From: Zoogloea sp041908905
GTDB taxonomy: Bacteria; Pseudomonadota; Gammaproteobacteria; Burkholderiales; Rhodocyclaceae
DNA: 64,000 bases
NCBI RefSeq assembly: GCF_041908905.1
Contig: NZ_JAYREK010000007.1
Coordinates: 62,001-126,000, forward strand
Direction of reading: 5' to 3'
Shown: piece by piece, positions 23,828 to 33,184 of the stretch
Layout: each line of letters begins with the position of its first letter
Numbering within the stretch: the first letter of the stretch is position 1
Program-made: the position numbers and the translations under genes
The notes under the pieces: model-generated
What the model was told of the DNA's origin: nothing
Database searches by the model: none
What the model saw: the letters and a program-made list of their open reading frames with translations, nothing else

Positions 23828-26710
23828 ATGACCGCCACCACCAAGAACGCAAAATCCCAGATCGCAACAGCCGCCAACCTCCTCCCGCAGGAGATCTGCG
23901 AAGAGGTGCTGCTCGAGAAATACGCCAAGGGCAACGAGCAGACCATCTCCGACGTCCGCCTGCGCGTGGCCCGCGCCCTCGCCGCCATCGAGTCGGAAGA
24001 CAAGCGCCTGTTCTGGGAAACCAAGTTCCTCGAAGCCCAGGAGCGCGGCTTCGTTCCCGCCGGCCGCATCAACTCCGCCGCCGGCACCAACCTCGCCGCC
24101 ACCCTGATCAACTGCTTCGTGCAGCCGGTGGGCGACTCGATCACCGAATCCGTCGACGGCCGCTGCGGCATCTACACCGCCCTGGCCCAGTCCGCCGAGA
24201 CCATGCGCCGCGGCGGCGGGGTCGGCTACGACTTCTCGTCGATCCGCCCGAAGGGCGCGATGGTGCGCGGCACCCAGTCGAATGCCTCCGGCCCGGTGTC
24301 CTACATGCGCGTCTTCGACCGCTCCTGCGAGACCGTCGAATCCGCCGGCTCCCGCCGCGGCGCCCAGATGGGCGTGCTGCGCTGCGACCACCCGGACATC
24401 GAGGAATTCATCCACGCCAAGGACCACGGCGACCTGTCCAACTTCAACGTCTCCATCGCCGTGACCGACGCCTTCATGCAGGCCGTCGAGGCCGATGGCG
24501 ACGTCGAGCTCGCCCACAAGGCCGAGCCCTCCAACGACATCAAGGCGGCCGGCGGCTACCAGCGCGACGACGGCCTGTGGGTGTACCGCAAGGTGCGCGC
24601 CCGCGACCTGTGGGATCAGGTCATGCGCTCCACCTACGACCACGCCGAGCCGGGCATCCTGTTCCTCGACCGGATGAACCGCGACAACAACCTCTACTAC
24701 TGCGAGACCATCGAGGCCACCAACCCCTGCGCCGAGCAGCCCCTGCCCTCCTACGGCTGCTGCTGCCTGGGCTCGATCAACCTCACGCTGTACGTCAAGG
24801 ACGCCTTCTCCGACAAGGCCAGCTTCGACTTCGCCGGCTTCGGCAAGACCATCGAAACCTCGATCCGCATGCTCGACAACGTGCTCGAAGCCACCCACTG
24901 GCCCCTCGAGCAGCAGCTCGCCGAAGCCCAGTCCAAGCGCCGCGTCGGCCTCGGCTTCACCGGCCTGGGCAACGCCCTGGCCATGCTGCGCCTGCGCTAC
25001 GACACCGACGCCGCCCGCGACATGGCCCGCAAGATCAGCGAGTTCATGCGCGACCAGGCCTACCTGGCCTCCGTCGAGCTCGCCAAGGAGCGTGGTGCCT
25101 TCCCGCTGTTCAACACCGACCTCTACCTCTCCGGCGGCAACTTCGCCTCGCGCCTGCCCGCCGAAGTCAAGGACAAGATCCGCAAGCACGGCCTGCGCAA
25201 CTCCCACCTGCTGTCCATCGCGCCCACCGGCACCATCAGCCTGGCCTTCGCCGACAACGCCTCCAACGGCATCGAACCGCCGTTCTCCTACACCTACACC
25301 CGCAAGAAGCGGATGGCCGACGGCACCTTCAAGGAGCATGCGGTCGAAGACTACGCCTGGCGCCTCTACCGCCACCTCGGCGGCGACGTGAACAAGCTGC
25401 CCGACTACTTCGTCACCGCCCTCGAGATCTCCGCCGCCGCCCACAAGGACATGGTCGCGGCCGTTGCCCCCTACATCGACACCTCGATCTCCAAGACGGT
25501 CAACGTCCCCGAAGACTACCCCTACGTCGACTTCGAGAACCTCTACCTCGACGCCTGGAAGGCCGGCCTCAAGGGCCTCGCCACCTACCGCCCCAACAGC
25601 GTGCTGGGCTCCGTGCTGTCGGTCACCCCGAGTGCCGAGCAGAAGCAGCCGCAGGACCTCGAGATCTCCGACGACACCAACCGCCGCCTGTCCATCAAGA
25701 ACCTGCCGGCGCCGGTGCTCTCGTCCCTGCGCTGGCCGGGCCGCCCCGACCTGCCGGACGGCAACGCCGCCTGGACCTACATGCTCAACACCCCGCAGGG
25801 CAACTTCGCCCTGTTCGTCGGCCACATGGACCCGGCCGAGGACGCCCCCGCCAAGGGTGCCTTCCCGTTCGAGGTGTGGGTGAACGGCGCCGACCAGCCC
25901 CGCGGCCTGGGCGCCGTCGCCAAGACCCTGTCGATGGACATGCGCGCCAACGACCGCGGCTGGCTCAAGCTCAAGCTCGAGGCCCTCGCCAAGACCGTCG
26001 GCGAAAAGTCCTTCGAGATGCGCTTCCCCCCGCACGGCGAGCAGAAGCTGATGCCGGGCGTCGTGTCCGCCTTCGCCCAGGTCGTGCGCTACCGCTGCGA
26101 GAAGCTCGAAGCCCTCGACGGCGACCTGCCGACCCCGGTGCTCGACAGCGTCTTCAGCCTGCAGGAGCCCAAGACCGGCACCGACGGCACCCTGTCGTGG
26201 ACGGTGGACATCCAGAACCCGGCCACCGGTGAAGACTTCGTGCTCGGCCTGAAGGAGATCACCCTCCCCGACGGCGTCACCCGCCCCTACTCCATGTGGC
26301 TGTCGGGCAACTACCCGCGCGCCCTGGACGGCCTGTCCCGCATCCTGTCCCTCGACATGCGCGTGATGGACCCGGCCTGGATCGGCATGAAGCTGCGCAA
26401 GCTCATCGACTATCCGGAACCGCTGGGCGACTTCATGGCCTTCGTGCCCGGCACCCGCCGCCAGCAGAACTGGCCCTCCACCGTCGCCTACATGGCCGCG
26501 CTGATCATCCACCGCTACGCCATGCTCGGCGTCCTCGACGAGGCCGGCTACCCGACCCGCGAGATGGGCATCCTCGAAGCCCCCCGTGACACCAGCGAGC
26601 CCAAGGTGATGCAGGGCGCCCTGTGCTCCGAATGCGGCAACCACTCGGTGATCCGCAAGGACGGCTGCGACTTCTGCACCGCCTGCGGCGCAGTGGGGAC
26701 TTGCGGCTGA
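23828..26710 (+). CDS. nrdJ: Adenosylcobalamin-dependent (class II) ribonucleoside-diphosphate reductase
   Basis: A 960-aa class II ribonucleotide reductase making deoxyribonucleotides in the cytosol with or without oxygen. Visible are FVPAGRINSAAGTN near the start, the finger-loop region NPCAEQPLPSYGCCCLGSINL containing the radical Cys, and the PTGTISLAFADNASNGIEP region. Two TSCPD-like repeats follow (PRGLGAVAKTLSMDMR and PRALDGLSRILSLDMR), then the C-terminal Cys cluster CSECGNHSVIRKDGCDFCTACG. ATG at 23828 follows GGGAG; the frame is open further upstream (23744) without family sequence. It is divergent from tmoA and followed by a strong terminator. Confidence 0.94.
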   Translation: MTATTKNAKSQIATAANLLPQEICEEVLLEKYAKGNEQTISDVRLRVARALAAIESEDKRLFWETKFLEAQERGFVPAGRINSAAGTNLAATLINCFVQPVGDSITESVDGRCGIYTALAQSAETMRRGGGVGYDFSSIRPKGAMVRGTQSNASGPVSYMRVFDRSCETVESAGSRRGAQMGVLRCDHPDIEEFIHAKDHGDLSNFNVSIAVTDAFMQAVEADGDVELAHKAEPSNDIKAAGGYQRDDGLWVYRKVRARDLWDQVMRSTYDHAEPGILFLDRMNRDNNLYYCETIEATNPCAEQPLPSYGCCCLGSINLTLYVKDAFSDKASFDFAGFGKTIETSIRMLDNVLEATHWPLEQQLAEAQSKRRVGLGFTGLGNALAMLRLRYDTDAARDMARKISEFMRDQAYLASVELAKERGAFPLFNTDLYLSGGNFASRLPAEVKDKIRKHGLRNSHLLSIAPTGTISLAFADNASNGIEPPFSYTYTRKKRMADGTFKEHAVEDYAWRLYRHLGGDVNKLPDYFVTALEISAAAHKDMVAAVAPYIDTSISKTVNVPEDYPYVDFENLYLDAWKAGLKGLATYRPNSVLGSVLSVTPSAEQKQPQDLEISDDTNRRLSIKNLPAPVLSSLRWPGRPDLPDGNAAWTYMLNTPQGNFALFVGHMDPAEDAPAKGAFPFEVWVNGADQPRGLGAVAKTLSMDMRANDRGWLKLKLEALAKTVGEKSFEMRFPPHGEQKLMPGVVSAFAQVVRYRCEKLEALDGDLPTPVLDSVFSLQEPKTGTDGTLSWTVDIQNPATGEDFVLGLKEITLPDGVTRPYSMWLSGNYPRALDGLSRILSLDMRVMDPAWIGMKLRKLIDYPEPLGDFMAFVPGTRRQQNWPSTVAYMAALIIHRYAMLGVLDEAGYPTREMGILEAPRDTSEPKVMQGALCSECGNHSVIRKDGCDFCTACGAVGTCG

Positions 26711-26742
26711 CGATCCAGCGGCTGGAGTCATCCACCAATAAA

Positions 26743-26768
26743 AACGCCCACCTCTCGAGGTGGGCGTT
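26743..26768 (+). terminator. Rho-independent-like terminator after nrdJ
   Basis: Perfect arms AACGCCCACCT and AGGTGGGCGTT enclose a CTCG loop 32 bases after the nrdJ stop, preceded by AAAA and followed by a short T-containing stretch. Confidence 0.8.
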
Positions 26769-26839
26769 CTGTTTGAGGGTTGCATCCGCAGCGGTCCGGG
26801 CTATGATGCAATCAATGCAATCTTTATCGGAGACTTCCC

Positions 26840-27052
26840 GTGGCAAGCAATCTGGTCGTGCGTAACATTGAGCCCGCCGTTGCCCAGGCGCTGAAGCAGG
26901 CCGCTGCGGCCCATGGGCGCAGCGCCGAAGCCGAGCACCGTGAAATCCTGCGGGCCGCACTCTGCCGGCCTGCCCGCCGTAGCTTCAAGGAAGTGCTGGC
27001 GAGCATGCCCGATGTCGGCGAGGACGAAGACTTCAACCTCCGTCAGCGCTGA
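26840..27052 (+). CDS. fitA: FitA-like ribbon-helix-helix antitoxin
   Basis: A 70-aa protein starting at GTG (MASNLVVRNIEPAVAQALKQ) with the RHH pattern of plasmid-stability/FitA antitoxins: a beta strand, then AAAHGRSAEAEHREILRAAL. The acidic C-terminus (MPDVGEDEDFNL) should occupy the toxin active site. The TCGGAGA upstream is a ribosome site. It overlaps the PIN toxin start by one base and should bind its own promoter. Confidence 0.88.
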   Translation: MASNLVVRNIEPAVAQALKQAAAAHGRSAEAEHREILRAALCRPARRSFKEVLASMPDVGEDEDFNLRQR

Positions 27053-27462
27053 TGTATCTACTCGATACCAACGTCGTCAGCGAGCTGAGAAAAGGTGTCC
27101 GCGCCAATCCAGGTTTGATGGCCTTTTTTGCCGAGCTGCGAGCCGAAGAGATCTACCTGTCGGTGCAGACCATCGGTGAGCTTCGCCGCGGCGTCGAAAA
27201 CATCCGGGGCCGTGGAGACCTGCAACAGGCAGACCGTCTCGAAGCCTGGCTGGATGCCCTGGTGTCAGATCACGCCTTACGCATCCTGGACTTCGATCTG
27301 GAGTGCGCCCAGATCTGGGGCAAACTCATGTCGCCCAACCCGCAGCATCCGATCGACAAGCAGATAGCGGCCATCGGTCTGATCTATGACCTGACCGTCG
27401 TCACACGTAACACGGCTGATGTCCAGTCCTCCGGCGTTCGCCTTCTCGATCCGTTCAGCTGA
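27052..27462 (+). CDS. fitB: FitB/VapC-type PIN-domain ribonuclease toxin
   Basis: A 136-aa PIN protein. The acidic residues of the active site are visible: Asp in LLDTNVVSEL (residue 5), Glu in TIGELRRGVE near residue 43, and Asp/Asn in DKQIAAIGL and TRNTADV near the end. The translation start overlaps the antitoxin stop (TGATG). It probably cleaves RNA when the antitoxin is lost. The pair lies between nrdJ and the CRISPR locus. Confidence 0.9.
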   Translation: MYLLDTNVVSELRKGVRANPGLMAFFAELRAEEIYLSVQTIGELRRGVENIRGRGDLQQADRLEAWLDALVSDHALRILDFDLECAQIWGKLMSPNPQHPIDKQIAAIGLIYDLTVVTRNTADVQSSGVRLLDPFS

Positions 27463-27772
27463 GTTTCACCGATTGACGCCGACCCGCAGGGCCCTTCCCT
27501 GAAACGGGATCGGCGCGTGGGCGGGCGAGCTCGCGGAGATTGCACGAGGAAGGGCCGCGCTGGGCGAGCAAGCGTGCACCGGCGCGCTGAATGGCTGGGG
27601 AAGCCGACTTCACCTCGCAGCGAGAATCTACGGAAAGCCGTGAAAAGCATTGTTGTCTCGGGTGTCGAGCCGATCACGGATGCCGCATGACAGCCCGGCA
27701 AGCTTGCCAAAAGCCCGGCCGTCTGGGCTTAAACGATAAGCTTCGCGTCATCTCTTGTTCTGCGCTGGCACC
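27463..27772. other. 310-base stretch without a recognised gene
   Basis: This lies between the PIN toxin and the NE0113-family CRISPR gene. It has mixed composition, a small inverted repeat near 27703-27727 (AAAGCCCGGCCGTCTGGGCTTAAA; arms AAGCCC/GGGCTT), and AT-richer sequence before the ATG at 27773, where a promoter may lie. I see no conserved reading frame. Confidence 0.4.
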
Positions 27773-28894
27773 ATGGACAACCATCGCCCTACCTCTTTTT
27801 CCCGCCGCATCCTGCTTGCCGTCACCGGCCTGTCTCCCCAGATCGTCACCGAAACGCTGCATGCGCTCGCGATAGGCCATGACGACCCGTTCGTGCCCAC
27901 AGAGGTCCACCTCATCACCACCGCCGAGGGCGCCGAGCGTGCGCAGCTCGCGCTGCTGTCGGACAAGCCGGGCTGGTTCCACCGCCTGCGCAAGGACTTC
28001 GGCCTGCCGGAGATCGCCTTCGACGGGGATCACATCCACATCCTGCACGACGCGTCGGGGCAGCCCATGGCCGACATCCGCAGCCCGACCGACAACCTCG
28101 CCTGCGCCGACTTCATCACCGAGAAGGTCCGCGAACTGAGCGCCGACCCCGAAAGCGCCCTGCATGTCTCCATCGCCGGCGGCCGCAAGACCATGGGTTT
28201 CTTCCTGGGCTACGCCCTGTCGCTCTTCGGCCGCCCGCAGGATCGCCTGTCCCACGTGCTGGTATCCGAGCCCTTCGAGAACAGCTGGGAGTTCTTCTAC
28301 CCCACACCCTACGAAAACATCATCGAAACCGCCGGCAAGAAACTCGTCGATACCCAGCGCGCGCGCCTCAGCCTCGCCGAGATCCCCTTCGTCAGCCTGC
28401 GCCACGGCCTACCCACCGCGCTGCTCGATGGCAGCGCACGCTTCGACGCCACGGTGGCCGCCGCGCGGGCCAGCCTCGGCCCGGCGCGGCTGGAGATCGA
28501 TCTGGCTGCGCGCGAAGTACAGGCGGCAGGCCACCGCTTCCGGCTGCCGCCCGCCGCACTGGCGCTGCTCGCCGTATTTGCACGGCGCGCGGCAACCAAC
28601 GAGGCCGCCCTGGCCGCGCCCCTCAAGGACGTTCCGGACCCGGCCTGGGCCGAGCGCTACCTGCACGAACTGCGCGCCATCGTCGGCCCCCTGGGCGACA
28701 TCGGCTCGGCCGAGCGCGCCCTGCGCGCCGGCATGGACGGCAGCTACTTTTCGTCCCAGCTCTCCAAATTGCGCAGCGCGATCAGACGCGCGCTGGGCCC
28801 GGCTGCCCGACCCTACCTGATCGACGACGGCGGCCGGAAACCGCACCGATACCGGCTGGCCCTGGCGCCCGAAGCGGTTCGGCTGCACCCCTAG
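27773..28894 (+). CDS. NE0113 family (TIGR02584) CRISPR-associated CARF protein, ring-nuclease type
   Basis: A 373-aa protein. The N-terminal CARF-like Rossmann domain (RRILLAVTGLSPQIVTETLHAL at residues 11-32, with the STGxSPQ-like loop) has a second ligand-loop motif SIAGGRKTMGFFLGYAL near residue 130. The C-terminal half is a winged-helix-like region. NE0113 proteins are annotated as CRISPR ring nucleases, thought to cleave cyclic oligoadenylate and switch off type III signalling. The protein lies upstream of cmr1 on the same strand, separated by 217 bases. ATG at 27773 is used because homology begins just after it. Confidence 0.85.
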   Translation: MDNHRPTSFSRRILLAVTGLSPQIVTETLHALAIGHDDPFVPTEVHLITTAEGAERAQLALLSDKPGWFHRLRKDFGLPEIAFDGDHIHILHDASGQPMADIRSPTDNLACADFITEKVRELSADPESALHVSIAGGRKTMGFFLGYALSLFGRPQDRLSHVLVSEPFENSWEFFYPTPYENIIETAGKKLVDTQRARLSLAEIPFVSLRHGLPTALLDGSARFDATVAAARASLGPARLEIDLAAREVQAAGHRFRLPPAALALLAVFARRAATNEAALAAPLKDVPDPAWAERYLHELRAIVGPLGDIGSAERALRAGMDGSYFSSQLSKLRSAIRRALGPAARPYLIDDGGRKPHRYRLALAPEAVRLHP

Positions 28895-29034
28895 CGTCCA
28901 AGGGCCGGGCTCCGCCCAGCGCCCCCCGAGGGGGCAAGGAAACTCGGGGCGGCCCTGCGTTTCCCCGGGAGCAGCCGCCGCAAGCTTGCGGTGTCATGAG
29001 ATGGCACGCCAATCAGCTAAATTCAACATAGCAT

Positions 29035-29063
29035 TTGACTATCGAAACAACATCAAATAGCGT
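29035..29063 (+). promoter_or_regulatory. Candidate promoter of the cmr operon
   Basis: TTGACT (29035-29040) and TAGCGT (29058-29063) are 17 bases apart in an AT-rich island upstream of cmr1. The site overlaps an inverted repeat ATTTGA (29033)/TCAAAT (29053). The -10 match is weak. Confidence 0.3.
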
Positions 29064-29111
29064 GTTTTGCATTATTTGACGCCCTTCCGGCCGACCAACC
29101 TGGAAAGAACA

Positions 29112-30248
29112 ATGATCAAGAAAACCTACCGCCTGCAGCTCGCCAGCCCTGCGTTTCTGGGCGACGCCGATCAAAAGGGCACCTGGCGCACCCCGCCGCT
29201 CAAAGCGCTGATCCGGGAATGGTGGCGCATCGCCGTGGCGCCCCAGGTGGCTTATGAAGTGGGCGCGCTGAAGACGCAGGAGAAAGCCCTGTTCGGCACC
29301 GCCGCCGATGACGGCAGCGACGGCAACCAGCAGAGCAAGATCCGGCTGGCCTTGTCGGACTGGCGCGCAGGTAGCTGCAAACAATGGGAGCCCGGTGAGG
29401 CCCGCGTGACGCATCCCGAGGTGAAAGACCGCAACACCGGCAAAGAACGGCCGGTCGGTGCCGAGCTGTACCTCGGCTACGGCCCACTCGTCTTTCAGCA
29501 AGGCACCCAGCTCAACAACGGCGCGGCGCTGCAGGCCAAGGAGGAGAACACCCTCAAGCTGGCCCACGCCGAAGAACATGATGAAGCGCTCACCCTCGCC
29601 CTCACCCTCGCCCACTGGTTCGGCACCATCGGCGGGCGCAGCCGCAACGGCTGGGGCTCGCTCGGCTGGGAGGCCCTCGCCGACACCCCCACCTTGCCCG
29701 TGCTGAGCAAGGCGGCCCTCGAACACACCGGCTGCTCCCGTCCCCTGGCTCGCTGCCTCGACCTCGACTGGCCCCACGCGATCGGCACCGATGCCAAAGG
29801 CGCGCTGGTGTGGCGCAGCAAGGACACCTTCCGCGACTGGCGCGCGGCGATGAAATTCCTCGCGCAGACCAAGATCGGCTTTCGCACGCAGGAGGCCCTT
29901 CAGTTTCGCCATGGCGGGCCTCATCCCAATGCAAAGAAACGACAGAACGGCTGGCAGCTACATGACTCGCCCGAGCCGCGGCATGTTCTTGCATATCCGG
30001 TGACACACCACGAAGTATCCCCACAGCTTCGCCGGAATGGCGGTGGGGAGGCGGATTGGGGGCAAGACGCCCGCCTCGCCAACACCCTGCGCTTCAAGCT
30101 CCAGCGCGAGCCCGACGGCAGCCTGCGGGCGCTGATCTACCACACCCCCTGCAAGCCCACCCTGCCCCACCAAGGCGTCGACCTGCTTGGCACCTGGCAG
30201 CGGGTCCACGACTTCCTCGACAACGCCGCGCTCACCCGTCTCCCCTGA
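29112..30248 (+). CDS. cmr1: Type III-B CRISPR RAMP protein Cmr1
   Basis: A 378-aa RAMP-fold subunit of the Cmr effector complex. The Cmr1 signature is YRLQLASPAFLGDADQKG followed by RTPPLKALIREWWRIAV near residue 29, and the glycine-rich loop GTIGGRSRNGWGSLGW near residue 175. In Cmr complexes it caps the 3' end of the crRNA side and gates target binding. It starts the cmr1-6 run; the ATG follows GGAAAGAAC. Confidence 0.9.
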   Translation: MIKKTYRLQLASPAFLGDADQKGTWRTPPLKALIREWWRIAVAPQVAYEVGALKTQEKALFGTAADDGSDGNQQSKIRLALSDWRAGSCKQWEPGEARVTHPEVKDRNTGKERPVGAELYLGYGPLVFQQGTQLNNGAALQAKEENTLKLAHAEEHDEALTLALTLAHWFGTIGGRSRNGWGSLGWEALADTPTLPVLSKAALEHTGCSRPLARCLDLDWPHAIGTDAKGALVWRSKDTFRDWRAAMKFLAQTKIGFRTQEALQFRHGGPHPNAKKRQNGWQLHDSPEPRHVLAYPVTHHEVSPQLRRNGGGEADWGQDARLANTLRFKLQREPDGSLRALIYHTPCKPTLPHQGVDLLGTWQRVHDFLDNAALTRLP

Positions 30249-30263
30249 CCGCAAAGGCCCGCC

Positions 30264-33182
30264 ATGACCAACGATACCCAAAACATCTGGCTCGCCAAGC
30301 TGGCCGCCTGGACCCACGACCCCGCCGAGAAGGCCCTCGTCCTGCTGCGCGACCCCGCCGGCCACGAAGGTGGCACGGTGCGCGAACTGCGGCAGGCCCT
30401 CTTCCCCGGCGGCCTCGGCCCGCTCGCCGCCCACGTCAGGCGGGCCGACCACTGGGCCAGCGCCGCCGACCGTCCGCAGTTTCCGCGCGACGCCAAGGAC
30501 GGCCGCTACGCCGCCTGGACCCAGGTGCGCTTCACCGAAACCCCGGTCCTGATCCACCCGCTCTCCGGCACCGAATACCCGCTGGGCCGGCTCGACATCG
30601 ACCCCGAGCACATCAAGGCCGCCTCCGTCGACCACTTCAAAGACCTCATCGAGCGCGACGCCGAGGGCCGGCCCGACGCGCGCCGCAGCGCCCTCTCCTT
30701 CTGGCGCTTCGGCCCCGAGATCGACGCCGATGGCCTGCGCGCCCTTTGGCAGCAACTGCCGGCCGATACGCGCATCCCCGACCACACCATCTGGACCCAC
30801 CTCGACCTCTCCGCCGCCTTTGCCTCGGCGTTTGCCGCCGACAGCGGCGCCAATCCGGCGTTGCTGTCGATGAGCTTCGGCCCGGTGCAGGACTTCATCG
30901 CCCAGGCGCGCACCAGCTCCGACCTGTGGGCCGGCTCGCACCTGCTGTCGCGCATCGCCTGGCAGGGCCTCAAGGTGATCTGCGAACGGCTCGGCCCTGA
31001 CGCGGTGATCTTCCCCCAGCTGCGCGGCGTGCCGCTGGTGGACCTGTGGCTGCGCGACGAGATGGGGCTGGACCCCAAGCGCTTCGCGAAAAGCTGCGAG
31101 TGGGTACGACACGGCACCGACGCCAACCCCCTGTTCGCTGCGGCGCTGCCCAACAAGCTGGTCGCCATCGTGCCGGCGGGCCAGGCCCGGGAGCTGGCCG
31201 AAGTCATCACTCAGGCGGTGCGCGGCTTCGTGCGCGACACCGCGGCGGGCATGCTCGCCGAGCTGCTGGCCGACGCCGGCATCGCCAACACCCCGGAGCT
31301 GCCCTGCCACGCCCAGCTGGCCGCCCAGCTCGACGGCTTCCCCGAGGTGCATTGGGCCGCGGTGCCCTTCGCCCCGCTGGTGCAGGAGGGCGACGGCGCC
31401 CCGGACGTCAGCCAGCTGGCGCAGGCCGGCGAACCCTTCTTCGGCAACGGCGGCTTCCTGGCCGGCCCCACCTGGCAGCGCCTGCAGAAACCGCTCGATC
31501 TCGAAGGCACGCGCTTCTACCGGCCCAACACTGGCGTGCTCTACCCCGCGCTCTACGAGCTGCTCGACCGCCTCGCCGCCAGCGCCAAGAGCGTGCGCGC
31601 CGCCCCCCAGCGCCAGGACGGCGGCGAGCAGGGCTACCGCTGCGACCTCACCGGCGAGGCCGAATGGCTGACCCACGACCGTGAGTACCTCAACATCCCC
31701 AAGGGCGAGCGCAAGCACGCCGACACCTTGTGGAACCGAGCAATCAGCAAACGCCCCGGCCTCAGCCGCAAGGGCGAACACCTTGGCGCCCTCGCCATGC
31801 TCAAGCGCCTGTGGCCGCGCTGGTTCGTGAAGCACGAGCTGGGCAAATGCGACCTCGACGTGCGCCGCTTCGTGGTGTCCACCCATACCCTGGCGGTGTC
31901 CACCTCGCTGGAGCGCTGGCTTGAGCAAGGCGCGCCGATCGGCGCCGCCGGCGAGCAACTGCTCGCCGAGGCAACGGCGGAAGCCCTTGATTCCGCCGCA
32001 CTACCCCGCCGCCTGATGCGCAAGCTGATGCGCGGCAACACCTACGACGCGCAACAACGCCGCCTCGCCCGCGCCCTGCCGGCCCTCATGGACGCCGCCA
32101 GCACCGACGACCCTGAAGCCGACAACCCCAACGCCCGGCTGGTCGCTCAGCTGCTCGGCGACAAGCCCGAAACCTACTACGCCCTCATCCTGCTCGACGG
32201 CGACAGCATGGGCGCCTGGATCTCCGGCACCGACCCGGACAAGCTGCTGCAGACCCGCGACACCTTCCACCCCCAGATCCGCGAACGGATGAAGGCCCGA
32301 TTCACCCGCCCCGAACACCTGGCCTATCTCGACGCCCTGCGTGCCGTCTCCCCCAGCCGCCACATGGCCATCTCCAGCGCCCTCAACGGCTTCGCGCTGA
32401 CCCTCGCCCAGGACATCGTCGAGAACCGCTGCAAGGGCAAGCTGATCTACGCCGGCGGCGACGACGTGATGGCGCTGGTCGCCGTCGACGACCTGCTCGC
32501 CTGCCTCACCCTGCTGCGCGCCGCCTATGGCGGGCTGCCGGTGCCGGCCCCGCTGGCCACCACCCTCCAGCTCGACCTCGAAGGGCTCCAGCTGGGCGGC
32601 GGCCATGCCCTGCTCGACGGCAAGCTCCTGCGCCTGATGGGCGAACACGCCACCGCCAGCGCCGGCGCGGTGATCGCCCACCACAGCGCGCCCCTCGGCG
32701 CCGTCCTGCGCACCCTGCGCGACGCCGAAAAGCGCGCCAAGGGCCGCGGCGGGCGCGACGCCTTCGCCATCACCCTCCTGAAACGCGGCGGCGGCGCCAC
32801 CGAGCTCACCCTGCCGTGGCGGCTCGACGCCGCCACGCTGGACGATTCGCCCATGCAGGCACTGGCCCAGCTCAGCGCGCTGTTTGCCGGCCGCGACACC
32901 TCGCGCAAGGCCGCCTACGTCACCCAGGGCTGGATGCCCCACCTGCCCGTCCAGTTGGGCAAGGACGCGCTGCACCCATTGCTGGCGCGCAACCTGGCCT
33001 ACCAGCTGGTCCGCCAGGGCACCGACAGGGCACAGGCCGACGACTACGGCCGCAAGCTTGCCACCCTCGCCCTCCACCCGCGCCTCGCCGATACTGGCCC
33101 GGCCGATGTCATCACCCACACCCTCGCGGTCGCCGAGTTTCTCGCCCGCGAAAGCCGCAGCGGCACCACCCGGGAGCGCTGA
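30264..33182 (+). CDS. cmr2: Type III-B CRISPR Cas10/Cmr2 with GGDD cyclase motif
   Basis: A 972-aa large subunit. The N-terminal THDPAEKALVLL (His18-Asp19) keeps the HD-like start of Cmr2. The first palm domain has LILLDGDSMGAW near residue 640. The second palm domain carries YAGGDDVMAL near residues 729-738, the GGDD active site that makes cyclic oligoadenylates when target RNA is bound. Signalling should therefore be functional, consistent with the CARF proteins in the same operon. It starts 15 bases after cmr1. Confidence 0.95.
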   Translation: MTNDTQNIWLAKLAAWTHDPAEKALVLLRDPAGHEGGTVRELRQALFPGGLGPLAAHVRRADHWASAADRPQFPRDAKDGRYAAWTQVRFTETPVLIHPLSGTEYPLGRLDIDPEHIKAASVDHFKDLIERDAEGRPDARRSALSFWRFGPEIDADGLRALWQQLPADTRIPDHTIWTHLDLSAAFASAFAADSGANPALLSMSFGPVQDFIAQARTSSDLWAGSHLLSRIAWQGLKVICERLGPDAVIFPQLRGVPLVDLWLRDEMGLDPKRFAKSCEWVRHGTDANPLFAAALPNKLVAIVPAGQARELAEVITQAVRGFVRDTAAGMLAELLADAGIANTPELPCHAQLAAQLDGFPEVHWAAVPFAPLVQEGDGAPDVSQLAQAGEPFFGNGGFLAGPTWQRLQKPLDLEGTRFYRPNTGVLYPALYELLDRLAASAKSVRAAPQRQDGGEQGYRCDLTGEAEWLTHDREYLNIPKGERKHADTLWNRAISKRPGLSRKGEHLGALAMLKRLWPRWFVKHELGKCDLDVRRFVVSTHTLAVSTSLERWLEQGAPIGAAGEQLLAEATAEALDSAALPRRLMRKLMRGNTYDAQQRRLARALPALMDAASTDDPEADNPNARLVAQLLGDKPETYYALILLDGDSMGAWISGTDPDKLLQTRDTFHPQIRERMKARFTRPEHLAYLDALRAVSPSRHMAISSALNGFALTLAQDIVENRCKGKLIYAGGDDVMALVAVDDLLACLTLLRAAYGGLPVPAPLATTLQLDLEGLQLGGGHALLDGKLLRLMGEHATASAGAVIAHHSAPLGAVLRTLRDAEKRAKGRGGRDAFAITLLKRGGGATELTLPWRLDAATLDDSPMQALAQLSALFAGRDTSRKAAYVTQGWMPHLPVQLGKDALHPLLARNLAYQLVRQGTDRAQADDYGRKLATLALHPRLADTGPADVITHTLAVAEFLARESRSGTTRER

Positions 33183-33184
33183 CC

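Noticed and set aside
23771..26785. 1004-aa open frame on the minus strand opposite nrdJ
   Set aside because: Low-complexity Gly/Ala/Val/His-rich shadow caused by GC-rich codon bias; nrdJ on the + strand is clearly the real gene.
27384..27710. 108-aa minus-strand frame overlapping the end of the PIN toxin gene
   Set aside because: No recognisable motif and it overlaps the well-supported fitB gene.
29958..31958. 666-aa frame opposite cmr1-cmr2
   Set aside because: Antisense shadow of two confidently identified cmr genes.
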